DNA of 11,687 nt. It comes from Clostridia bacterium. Its GTDB lineage: Bacteria; Bacillota; Clostridia; Oscillospirales; SIG627. The translations under genes and the position numbers were made by a program. This document shows positions 1-6,258 of this stretch, one piece after another. The DNA lies in NCBI GenBank assembly GCA_017408325.1, contig JAFQUW010000110.1, positions 1 to 11,687 of the forward strand. The letters are read 5' to 3'. Under the pieces are notes generated by a model, which was not told the origin of the DNA, did not search any database, and saw only the letters and a program-made list of their open reading frames with translations. Numbering within the stretch: the stretch's first letter is position 1; each line of letters opens with the position of its first letter.

Positions 1-3000
1 CCAAGTGTCTCCGGATTTTCCGTACAAATAAAATGTTGTTCCGCCGACTGTTTGCGAAGAATACGCAGACAAAGCGCTGTCGGTCCATCCGCGCTCAGTA
101 TAATACTGGCATTTAATTCCGCCCCAAGTGCCGGCCCAAGGCCCCGAGTAACCACCTCCGCTTGATGTTTGCGCATATTTACTATAATTATACTGCGTTT
201 TATAGGTTGCGCCGATTGTCTGAGTCTCTACTTGACGAGAATCGCTTGCGCTAACTGCGCTGTTAGACCAATTACTCCAATTACCGTATTCACTCCACGC
301 TGAAGTAGTTTTGGTAGAATCCAACGTATATCCGGACACCGAAGAAGAATTGGACGTGATCCATTGTGTTTTATCGTATGTCCACTTTTCATCTACTATC
401 AAAGTATCTTCGGGCACCTCGGATGCCAAAACCCAATCTGATACAGGATTTTCCTTCCACTTTGCTACCAGAATCACAGGGCGAAAATGAATGGGCGCCA
501 AATCGCTTGATTGAATTAGTGTTCCATCCTCTGTGTGCCAACCGACAAACTCATATCCCTCTCGCTTAGGAGTCGGAAGGTTTCCGAATTCTTTCCCGCA
601 AATTGCCGAAGCCCCTGTCAAATCACACGTCCCTTCAGCGGCATCGAAAATCAATTGGTAGGTTTGAGCATCTTCCCAACCGGACAGAAACTTGGAAAGG
701 AACGTCAAGTCTCCGATGGTGCAAACGCCGTCGCCGTCATAATCGAACAACTCACAGCCATCGTTCGTTGTCCAACCGGAAATCAGCTGGGCGAACAATG
801 TCAAATCCCCAATGCCCACAACTCCGTCTCCGTCAATGTCGCCCTCGACATCGGCCAAAGCCACAAAAGGAATGTCATTCTCCGCGGCATAGGTCTCCGC
901 CGCGCTTCCGGTGTAGCCGTAGATAGTGAGATTCTCACAACCATCGAAAGCCCCTGTATCAATACTTGTCACACTCCCAGGGATAGTAACAGACGTCAGA
1001 CCAGTACAACCATTGAAGGTGCCGTACCAAAGAGTGGTTATTCCATTCGGCAGAGTGACAGCAGTCAATCCAGTACAACCCCAGAAAGCATTGCCTCCAA
1101 TACTGTTTACACTGTTCGGAATAGTGACAGAAGTTAGACCATCACAGTTGTGAAATGCCCTAGGTTCAATGTTAATCACACTACCCGGGATGGTGTAAGA
1201 ACCCACTTTTTCGGCAGGACAACAAATTAAAGTTGTTTGATTTTTATCAAACAAAACTCCATCCAAGGAAGAATATTCAGTGTTTGAGGGAGAAACAGAA
1301 ATAGTAGTCAAATTGTCGCAGCAATCGAAGGCCACAAAACCAATATAAGTTACACCGTCGGGAATTGTAACCGAGGTAAGGCTGGTGCAACCATAGAAAG
1401 CTTCGCCGCCAATGCTGGTCACGCTGTCGGGAATTTCAACAGAGGCCAGCGTGGTGCATTCAAAGAGAGCTCCACCACCAATACTTGTCACGCTGTCTGC
1501 AATGTTGATGGCGGTCAAGCGAGTACAACCAAAGAAAGCATAGTCCCCAATGTTTGTCACACCATTCTCAATTACAACTGAGGTAATTTCACGCCCCCAA
1601 GGAGCCAATTTCTCCCAATCATAATCCGCCATCGCACCATTGCCGCTGATGGTAAGGACAGTGCCATCGAGAGTCCAAATGCAATCGCCGGTCGTGCCGG
1701 TCAGAATCTCGGGCTCTTCTTCAATTGCCACAAAGGGAATAGCATTCTCCGCAGCGTAGGCTTGCGTAGCGCTGTCTTTGTATCCACACAAAACAAAATC
1801 AGCGGAAACATCTTTGAAAGCATATAAGCCAAAACTTGATACACTCTTGGGAGCAATAACCGAAATCAATTGCTTGCACTGAATAAACGCCGCTTGGCCG
1901 ATGGTCACCACGCCATCCGGAATTTGATATTCAACCATTGGAGAATTGGCGGGAAAACGAATCAATGTCGTTAAATCTTTTGTAAACAAAACGCCGTTTT
2001 CCGTCGCGTAATTCTGATTATCATCCGAAATAACGATTTCTGTAAGACTGGAACAGCCGGAAAAAACGGAGTCTCCAAGTGTTTCCAGTCCTTGCGGAAG
2101 ACTTATGTTAACCAATTGACTACACCCTTGAAACGCATAGCTGTCAATCAGCTTCACTCCATCCGAAAGTTCAATCTCGGTCAATTCAGAGCAATTCAAA
2201 AACGCAGCCCCACCGACTTTGACAACGCTCTCCGGAACACTGACAAAGGATAAAGAGCAATCCTCAAAAGCATAGCCCGCAATTTCTGTCACCGGATAGC
2301 CGCCAATTTCTGCTGGAATCACAATCTCGTCAGACACGGAAGGATCGCAATCCGTAATCGTAATTTGCCCATTGGAAACAGAATAACTCAACGGGCCGTA
2401 CCGATTGGAAACCGTCACGTTTTTCCAGTTACTTTGCACATTATCAAGATTTGGACGCGAAATAACAAAAGCAGTATACGTTCCTTCGTCAACGCCGGTA
2501 AAAGTATGATAATTAGTAGAAACAGATGCGCTGTATTTCAAATGCTCCCAGCCGTTACCACCATACAAAAGATACACGTCGTAATGAGTCGCATTCGCAC
2601 ACGCACTCCAAGAAAGACTTACTTGGTTGCCGGCACTCGTGGCCGATTGCAAAACCGGAACGTCGGCAAACGGGGAAACCGTTAGTGCCACCCAATTACT
2701 TTGCGCACTGCTGTCATCGGAATTGGGACGTGCAATGACAAAAGCCGCATACTCACCGGGTGCTACACTCGAAAATGTACAAATGCTTGTTCCCGCCCCA
2801 AGATTTGCAGAATACATAACGTCTCCCCATCCCCAGGGGGATTGAATCAAATACACGTCGTAACTTGTGGCATTGTTGACAGCACTCCAGTTCACGGTCA
2901 CGTTGGTGCCGTAAGAAGAAGCCGTAATCGTGGGAACTCCGACACTTATGGCCGTATATTTTGCTGTCAGCACACTGACGATCTCCGCATACGTCCACTG

Positions 3001-4167
3001 TCCGCAAAGACCGTCTGATGTCAAGCCGTGTGCGGATTGAAACGCGGCCACAGCGTTTGTTGTATTTGTACCATAAACACCGTCCACGCTTCCGCAGTTA
3101 TAGCCGAGATCGTTGAGTGCCATTTGAACGAATCTGACTGCATTGCCAGAAGATCCGTTTCTTAACGTTGCTCCGGGATAAGCGGGGTAAGTAGAAGGAT
3201 TCGTGATGTCAATTGCTGCCGGGGGGTAACACGTCTCGCAACCACTTACCTTTTTCGTGTTACCGGTATAAGAAGTTGCTCCACAATCAGAGCATTGTGT
3301 GTATTCTTTATGAGGGTGTGCGCCTTCATAATAAGTTCCCAAGCAATGAATGTGTTCTACAAATTCCAGATTTTTCGCAACAACATAGCATTTGTCACCG
3401 TTGTATGATAATTCATACCAATAGTTCCCCTTGCAGTTCAACACTCGAGCTGTTACCGTAAATCTGCCGCTTGTCACATGAGTGACTTCGTTGCATCCTT
3501 GATACGGGCCTTTGCGGATATAGGCAGTAGCACCCGATTTTACTTTGTAAGTTCCGGCACACGAAATATCTCGTCCATTGTCATAAGGAAATTGCCAGCC
3601 ACACCCAGTGCAAACACCTTTGTCGTTATACTGATCACCAACCGCCGGGTGGTCGTGCATAACAGCGGGTATATAATTAATAACGCCAACATTGTTGTTG
3701 GTTCTGTATGAAGTTCCTCTACCTCCATCATATATTTCAAAGTGAAGGTGCGGACCAGTGGAGATTCCTGTATTTCCAACATAACCAATCACTTGCCCCT
3801 GAGCAACATAAGCGCCCACAGATGTGTTAAATGCGCTCATATGCGCATACAGCGTGTATTTATTATCTCCATGATTGATTTTTACATAATCTCCCCAACC
3901 AGATCCATTGTCTTTCTGCACCTCGATAACAGTCCCACTTTTTGAGGCAATAATAGGCGCGCCATTGCATCCAGTGGCTGCTATATCGATGCCATAATGC
4001 ATTTTCCCGTAAGATTCGCGCCATCCATATGGGCTGGTTACATTAGTCGTATAGGGCAAGGGCCACATCCAATATGGCTCAGCCGCACTGACCAAAATTG
4101 TTGAAAGCGGTGCGAGCAGCGCCGAGAGCATACAGATAGTAAGCACCAGCGAAGTGAATTTTTTCAT
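1..4167 (-). CDS. Secreted modular M23 peptidase with peptidoglycan-binding, Fn3, leucine-rich, dockerin and InlB-like repeats (3' end outside window)
   Basis: The frame is open from the ATG at 4167 to the window edge (1389 codons, no stop), so the C-terminus is missing. The start is set by a strong GGGAGGAG site 7 nt upstream and by a typical signal peptide (residues 1-29: MKK, hydrophobic core, ending LVSAA). The M23 metallopeptidase domain (about 35-150) shows H57xxxD61, H109 and the H140-L-H142 motif with LytM-like spacing, so zinc-dependent cleavage of peptidoglycan cross-bridges is expected. Then come an SH3-like segment (about 207-269), a PG_binding_1-like domain (about 330-399), two Fn3-like repeats (411-498, 504-587), two BspA-type LRR_5 blocks (about 590-813, 861-1104), a type I dockerin (about 1106-1164), an InlB B-repeat (about 1170-1238) and a Trp/Ser/Thr-rich tail. 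The protein is probably extracellular and wall-associated. Catalytic assignment is firm; the role of the C-terminal modules is inference. GC content is lower than in the neighbouring genes. Confidence 0.93.
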   Translation of the reverse strand, partial: MKKFTSLVLTICMLSALLAPLSTILVSAAEPYWMWPLPYTTNVTSPYGWRESYGKMHYGIDIAATGCNGAPIIASKSGTVIEVQKDNGSGWGDYVKINHGDNKYTLYAHMSAFNTSVGAYVAQGQVIGYVGNTGISTGPHLHFEIYDGGRGTSYRTNNNVGVINYIPAVMHDHPAVGDQYNDKGVCTGCGWQFPYDNGRDISCAGTYKVKSGATAYIRKGPYQGCNEVTHVTSGRFTVTARVLNCKGNYWYELSYNGDKCYVVAKNLEFVEHIHCLGTYYEGAHPHKEYTQCSDCGATSYTGNTKKVSGCETCYPPAAIDITNPSTYPAYPGATLRNGSSGNAVRFVQMALNDLGYNCGSVDGVYGTNTTNAVAAFQSAHGLTSDGLCGQWTYAEIVSVLTAKYTAISVGVPTITASSYGTNVTVNWSAVNNATSYDVYLIQSPWGWGDVMYSANLGAGTSICTFSSVAPGEYAAFVIARPNSDDSSAQSNWVALTVSPFADVPVLQSATSAGNQVSLSWSACANATHYDVYLLYGGNGWEHLKYSASVSTNYHTFTGVDEGTYTAFVISRPNLDNVQSNWKNVTVSNRYGPLSYSVSNGQITITDCDPSVSDEIVIPAEIGGYPVTEIAGYAFEDCSLSFVSVPESVVKVGGAAFLNCSELTEIELSDGVKLIDSYAFQGCSQLVNISLPQGLETLGDSVFSGCSSLTEIVISDDNQNYATENGVLFTKDLTTLIRFPANSPMVEYQIPDGVVTIGQAAFIQCKQLISVIAPKSVSSFGLYAFKDVSADFVLCGYKDSATQAYAAENAIPFVAIEEEPEILTGTTGDCIWTLDGTVLTISGNGAMADYDWEKLAPWGREITSVVIENGVTNIGDYAFFGCTRLTAINIADSVTSIGGGALFECTTLASVEIPDSVTSIGGEAFYGCTSLTSVTIPDGVTYIGFVAFDCCDNLTTISVSPSNTEYSSLDGVLFDKNQTTLICCPAEKVGSYTIPGSVINIEPRAFHNCDGLTSVTIPNSVNSIGGNAFWGCTGLTAVTLPNGITTLWYGTFNGCTGLTSVTIPGSVTSIDTGAFDGCENLTIYGYTGSAAETYAAENDIPFVALADVEGDIDGDGVVGIGDLTLFAQLISGWTTNDGCELFDYDGDGVCTIGDLTFLSKFLSGWEDAQTYQLIFDAAEGTCDLTGASAICGKEFGNLPTPKREGYEFVGWHTEDGTLIQSSDLAPIHFRPVILVAKWKENPVSDWVLASEVPEDTLIVDEKWTYDKTQWITSNSSSVSGYTLDSTKTTSAWSEYGNWSNWSNSAVSASDSRQVETQTIGATYKTQYNYSKYAQTSSGGGYSGPWAGTWGGIKCQYYTERGWTDSALSAYSSQTVGGTTFYLYGKSGDTW
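454..660 (-). other. InlB B-repeat-like (Listeria-Bacteroides) domain
   Basis: Residues about 1170-1238 follow the family pattern: YQLIFDAAEGTC opening, LPTPKREGYEFVGWHTEDGT in the middle, and LVAKWKE at the end. These beta-grasp-like modules are frequent in surface proteins of Bacillota. Downstream, to the window edge, is a Trp/Ser/Thr-rich stretch (positions 1-450) with WSEYGNWSNWS and an SASDSRQVETQT motif. I have seen this kind of tail in large clostridial surface proteins, but I cannot assign a function to it. Confidence 0.8.
676..852 (-). other. Type I dockerin domain
   Basis: Residues about 1106-1164 contain two Ca-binding F-hand loops: DIDGDGVVGIGDL starting at 1110 and DYDGDGVCTIGDL starting at 1142. 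Each is followed by a similar helix ending LISGW or FLSGW. The two halves are internal duplicates, as in cellulosomal dockerins, and the D/N positions for calcium are intact. Dockerins bind cohesin domains. No cohesin is in this window, and dockerins also occur in non-cellulosomal proteins of Clostridia, so the partner is unknown. The domain is internal, not terminal. Confidence 0.88.
856..2400 (-). repeat. Two BspA-like leucine-rich (LRR_5) blocks
   Basis: Block 1 (residues about 590-813, positions 1729-2400) has about six copies and block 2 (about 861-1104, positions 856-1587) about eight copies of a 23-residue unit built around (G)xxAFxxCxxLxxVxIPxxVxxI. The DNA therefore repeats with a 69-nt period, best seen at 1380-1520. 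Both blocks contain the same insertion (GVLF-K-TTLI-P, then a short strand) and both end with a near-identical YAAEN(A/D)IPFVA segment. A GNGAM-type segment (about 827-850) separates them. This family is common on surfaces of gut and oral bacteria and often mediates binding; the target here is unknown. Confidence 0.9.
2407..2937 (-). repeat. Two tandem Fn3-like repeats in the M23 protein
   Basis: Residues 411-498 and 504-587 are clear duplicates of about 85 residues. Each has the order (V/L)xWSAxxNAT, then (S/H)YDVYL, then a Trp/Gly-rich turn, then the paired signature E(Y/T)xAFVI(A/S)RPN and a closing QSNWxxxTVS. The strand pattern is Fn3-like. Such modules usually act as spacers between catalytic and binding domains; no specific ligand can be inferred. 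Confidence 0.75.
2971..3549 (-). other. SH3-like domain, Cys-pair segment and PG_binding_1 domain
   Basis: Residues about 207-269 read as a bacterial SH3-like fold (ATAYIRKGPYQG start, WYELSYNG core, KCYVVAKNLEF end). Residues 270-313 hold a His/Cys-rich linker with CSDC (292-295) and CETC (310-313); a further CTGC lies earlier at 186-189. Residues about 330-399 fit PG_binding_1: GSSGNAVRFVQMALNDLGY, then GVYGTNTTNAVAAFQ, then GLCGQWTY. The SH3-like and PG-binding modules both suggest targeting of the peptidase to the cell wall. The Cys-rich linker could bind zinc or form disulfides; that is inference. Confidence 0.75.
3719..4065 (-). other. M23 (LytM-type) endopeptidase domain
   Basis: This encodes roughly residues 35-150 of the secreted protein. 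Zinc and catalytic positions of the family are all visible: H57 and D61 in KMHYGIDIAA, H109 in TLYAHMS, and H140/H142 in GPHLHFEIYDGG. The H57 to H142 spacing of 85 residues is close to that of LytM. No key residue is missing, so the domain is probably active. It directly follows the signal peptide, without the inhibitory N-terminal pro-domain found in LytM itself. Confidence 0.93.
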
Positions 4168-4174
4168 AACGTTT

Positions 4175-4182
4175 CTCCTCCC
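4175..4182 (-). promoter_or_regulatory. Shine-Dalgarno of the M23 gene
   Basis: GGGAGGAG lies 7 nt before the ATG at 4167 and is almost a perfect anti-16S match, which fixes the start. It sits immediately after the U-run of the leader terminator (only three bases between them), so any transcript that reaches the ribosome site must have read through that terminator. Confidence 0.9.
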
Positions 4183-4185
4183 AAT

Positions 4186-4213
4186 AAAAAAGTGCGCAGC
4201 CGAAGCTGCGCAC
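4186..4213 (-). terminator. Intrinsic terminator hairpin in the 5' leader of the M23 gene
   Basis: Read on the minus strand, a perfect 9-bp GC-rich stem (GTGCGCAGC / GCTGCGCAC) closes a UUCG tetraloop with the extra-stable C(UUCG)G form and is followed at once by six U residues (4191-4186). On the plus strand the loop is CGAA and no U-run follows, so the hairpin is directional. There is no upstream minus-strand gene for it to end: the nearest gene upstream is divergent. It therefore belongs either to an attenuated leader or to a short RNA starting near 4342. Confidence 0.82.
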
Positions 4214-4343
4214 GAAAAACGCATAACTCCGATTGCTGCGACACAATTTCAAACACACACTACAAGTATGCCGAAAAGAGTATGCGTTTTTACCGAAAGG
4301 TAAAAAGACATACCTGTATTGTGTCCTATGAAATTGTGTCGCA
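4186..4343 (-). ncRNA. Candidate structured leader RNA / attenuator upstream of the M23 gene
   Basis: The predicted transcript start (about 4342) coincides with the 5' arm of a perfect 15-bp inverted repeat (4329-4343 with 4237-4251). Inside it, 4309-4324 pairs with 4255-4270 (16 positions, one mismatch and one G-U), and 4299-4306 pairs with 4287-4294 across a four-base loop. A second copy of AGTATG (4279-4284) offers an alternative pairing for 4309-4313. The element ends in the terminator at 4213-4186, giving an RNA of about 157 nt if termination occurs. I compared it from memory with c-di-AMP (ydaO), c-di-GMP-I, T-box and 6S RNA patterns and saw no match. It could be a riboswitch-like element, a protein-responsive attenuator or an independent small RNA; which one is not decided by sequence. 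Confidence 0.55.
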
Positions 4344-4348
4344 AACGT

Positions 4349-4377
4349 AGTTTAGCACTTTTTTCTTCGTTTGTAAA
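4349..4377 (-). promoter_or_regulatory. Sigma-A-like promoter of the M23 leader
   Basis: On the minus strand, TTTACA (4377-4372, five of six bases of TTGACA) is followed after exactly 17 bp by TAAACT (4354-4349, four of six bases of TATAAT). The expected start, about seven bases downstream, falls at about 4342, which is the first base or two of the long inverted repeat. This agreement supports both the promoter and the leader. Confidence 0.6.
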
Positions 4378-4415
4378 CACTTCTTTCGTTTTGTATCACC
4401 CATGCTCTTCTTTTC

Positions 4416-4443
4416 TTGCGCTTTTTTTCAGATGTGTTATAAT
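4416..4443 (+). promoter_or_regulatory. Promoter of the ABC exporter gene (extended -10)
   Basis: A perfect TATAAT (4438-4443) is preceded by TG one base upstream (4435-4436), giving an extended -10. A weak TTGCGC (4416-4421) lies 16 bp upstream as a -35. The start would be near 4450, leaving a short leader of about 28 nt before the ATG at 4478. The promoter is back to back with that of the M23 gene, about 40 bp apart, so a shared regulator is possible but unproven. Confidence 0.75.
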
Positions 4444-4465
4444 AGGGGAAACACTTGATTCAAAC

Positions 4466-4470
4466 GAAGG
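4466..4470 (+). promoter_or_regulatory. Shine-Dalgarno of the ABC exporter gene
   Basis: GAAGG lies 7 nt before the ATG at 4478. It supports that start over the out-of-frame TTG at 4471, which would be only one base from the site. Confidence 0.75.
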
Positions 4471-4477
4471 TTGAACG

Positions 4478-6199
4478 ATGCTCAAGAAATTTTTAAGTTA
4501 CTACAAGCCGCACAGGGTGATCTTCACGCTGGACATGGCGGCGAGTCTGGCGATGTCGATCATCGGCATCTTTTATCCGATTCTGACGAGAAGTCTCGTG
4601 GACGGGTTTTCTTCCGGCTCACCCGACTACAACGTGATCATTTGGGGCGGAGCGGGACTGCTCGCGCTGTACGTGATTCGGATGCTGTTAAACTACTTCA
4701 TCCAGTACCAGGGGCACGTGATGGGCGTGAAGATGCAGGCGACGATGCGCCGTGAGATGTTCGACCATCTCCAGCGCCTCCCCTTCTCGTACTACGACGA
4801 CCACGAGACGGGCAAGATCATGAGCCGTATGACCAACGACCTCTTTGAGGTCAGCGAGCTTGCGCACCACGGGCCGGAGAACGTGATCATCACCTCGATC
4901 ACCGTGCTCTGCTCGTTTGTCTACCTCTCGACGGTCAACCTGCTCTTGACGCTGATCATCTTCCTTGCCACGCCCTTCCTCTTTTTCATTGCGCTTTCGC
5001 TTCGCACGCGGATGAAAAACGCGTTCAAGAAGAGCCGCGAGGCCGCCGCGACCATCAACGCCGCGCTGGAGTCGAGCATCTCGGGCGTGCGCGTGACGAA
5101 GGCCTTCGACAACACCGAGGTCGAGACGGAGAAGTTTGAGGTCGGAAACCGCGAATTCGTTGAGTCGAGAAAGGAAGCCTACCACTCCATGGGCCTGTTC
5201 CACTCCTCGACCTCGTTTATCACCAACGCCTTCAACGTCATCGTCCTCGTCGCAGGCGGCATCTTCCTCTACCTCGGGCAGATCGAGCTTGCCGACTACT
5301 CCGCCTTCATCGTCTCCGTCAACCTCTTTTTGACCCCGATGACGACGCTCATCGGCTTTATGGAGCAGTACCAGAACGGCGTCACGGGCTTTTCGCGCTT
5401 TCTCGAGGTGCTTGAGGAAACACCGGAGGAAGACACACCCACCGCCCGCGAGATCAAAAACGTGCAGGGCGAGATCGTCTTTGAGAACGTCTTCTGCGAC
5501 TACGGCACGGGGCGCGAGGTCCTGCGCGGCGTCGATCTGAAGATCGAGCCGGGGAAAAAGTTCGCGCTCGTCGGCGAGTCCGGCGGCGGAAAAACGACGA
5601 TCTGTCACCTCATTCCGCGCTTCTATCCCACAAGCGCAGGGCGCATTCTCATCGACGGCGTCGACGTGCGCGATTTCACGCTCTCCTCCCTTCGCCGCGC
5701 CATCGGAATCGTCCAGCAGGACGTCTTCCTTTTCAACGCGAGCATCAAAGAGAACATCCTCTACGGCAAGCCGGACGCCACGGACGAGGAGGTCGTCGCG
5801 GCGGCAAAGCGCGCCAACATCCACGACTTTATCCTCTCGATGCCCGACGGCTACGACACCGAGATCGGCGAGCGCGGCGTGCGCCTCTCGGGTGGCCAGA
5901 AGCAACGTCTGTCCATCGCGCGCGTTTTCTTAAAAAATCCGCCGATCCTCATCCTCGACGAAGCGACGAGTGCGCTCGACAACACCACGGAGCTCCTCAT
6001 CCAGAGGTCCCTCGACGAGCTCTGTGCCGGCCGCACGACGCTCGTCGTCGCACACCGTCTCTCCACCATCCGCGGTGCCGACGAGATCGCCGTCGTGGAG
6101 GGCGGCGAGATCCTGGAACGCGGCACGCACGACGAGCTGTTAAAACAGGGCGGCGTCTACGCCCGCCTTGCCAACGCCCAGATGAAAACGAACGTCTAA
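4478..6199 (+). CDS. ABC exporter half-transporter (permease fused to ATPase)
   Basis: A complete 573-residue protein of the MsbA/BmrA/YfiB type, the usual length for this family. Residues about 1-300 form the exporter membrane domain with six likely helices (about 14-36, 52-76, 134-152, 155-175, 246-266, 272-294). The ATPase half is intact: A-loop Y342, Walker A GESGGGKTT (366-374, K372), Q-loop Q413/Q414, signature LSGGQ (470-474), Walker B ILILDE ending D494-E495, D-loop SALD and switch H526. Such proteins work as dimers and export lipids, peptides or drugs using ATP. With no partner half-transporter beside it, it could be a homodimer; a second gene elsewhere is equally possible. The gene stands alone, with its own promoter and terminator. 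Substrate cannot be inferred. Coding GC is high, unlike the divergent M23 gene. Confidence 0.96.
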   Translation: MLKKFLSYYKPHRVIFTLDMAASLAMSIIGIFYPILTRSLVDGFSSGSPDYNVIIWGGAGLLALYVIRMLLNYFIQYQGHVMGVKMQATMRREMFDHLQRLPFSYYDDHETGKIMSRMTNDLFEVSELAHHGPENVIITSITVLCSFVYLSTVNLLLTLIIFLATPFLFFIALSLRTRMKNAFKKSREAAATINAALESSISGVRVTKAFDNTEVETEKFEVGNREFVESRKEAYHSMGLFHSSTSFITNAFNVIVLVAGGIFLYLGQIELADYSAFIVSVNLFLTPMTTLIGFMEQYQNGVTGFSRFLEVLEETPEEDTPTAREIKNVQGEIVFENVFCDYGTGREVLRGVDLKIEPGKKFALVGESGGGKTTICHLIPRFYPTSAGRILIDGVDVRDFTLSSLRRAIGIVQQDVFLFNASIKENILYGKPDATDEEVVAAAKRANIHDFILSMPDGYDTEIGERGVRLSGGQKQRLSIARVFLKNPPILILDEATSALDNTTELLIQRSLDELCAGRTTLVVAHRLSTIRGADEIAVVEGGEILERGTHDELLKQGGVYARLANAQMKTNV

Positions 6200-6207
6200 A
6201 CAGCAAC

Positions 6208-6246
6208 AAAAGAACCGCACGGCGAATGCCGTGCGGTTCTTTTTCT
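6208..6246. terminator. Bidirectional intrinsic terminator between convergent genes
   Basis: A perfect 13-bp stem (6211-6223 with 6228-6240) around a GAAT loop, extended by A-T pairs (6208-6210 with 6241-6243), starts 8 nt after the ABC stop codon and runs into TTTTTCTT. On the minus strand the same stem is followed by TTTTGTTG, and the adhesin stop at 6259-6261 is 13 nt away. One hairpin therefore appears to end both genes, more strongly for the ABC gene. Confidence 0.9.
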
Positions 6247-6258
6247 TCCAAACGCGGT

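Noticed and set aside
535..1137. A 200-codon plus-strand frame opposite the dockerin and LRR region
   Set aside because: It is antisense to an uninterrupted dockerin/LRR reading frame and its repeats only mirror the 69-nt LRR period.
1380..1520. 69-nt repeated DNA as a CRISPR-like or tandem-repeat array
   Set aside because: The units are imperfect, contiguous, in frame and encode 23-residue leucine-rich repeats; there are no spacers.
4237..4343. A MITE or small transposable element bounded by 15-bp inverted repeats
   Set aside because: No target-site duplication is seen at its edges (GATTGC on one side, AACGTA on the other), and the position exactly at the predicted transcript start is better explained by a leader. 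A genome search for further copies would settle it.
4434..4454. GTGTT / AACAC dyad over the ABC gene -10 and start site as an operator
   Set aside because: Only 5 bp per arm in A/T-rich sequence; too short to support.
4471..4755. TTG-initiated 94-codon frame overlapping the start of the ABC gene
   Set aside because: It is out of frame with the ABC gene, begins one base after the GAAGG site and encodes no recognisable protein.
4688..5905. A 405-codon open frame on the minus strand opposite the ABC gene
   Set aside because: Its translation is Asp/Arg/Val/Leu-rich low-complexity sequence with no recognisable domain, and it lies entirely antisense to a well-conserved ABC exporter. High-GC codon use creates such shadows.
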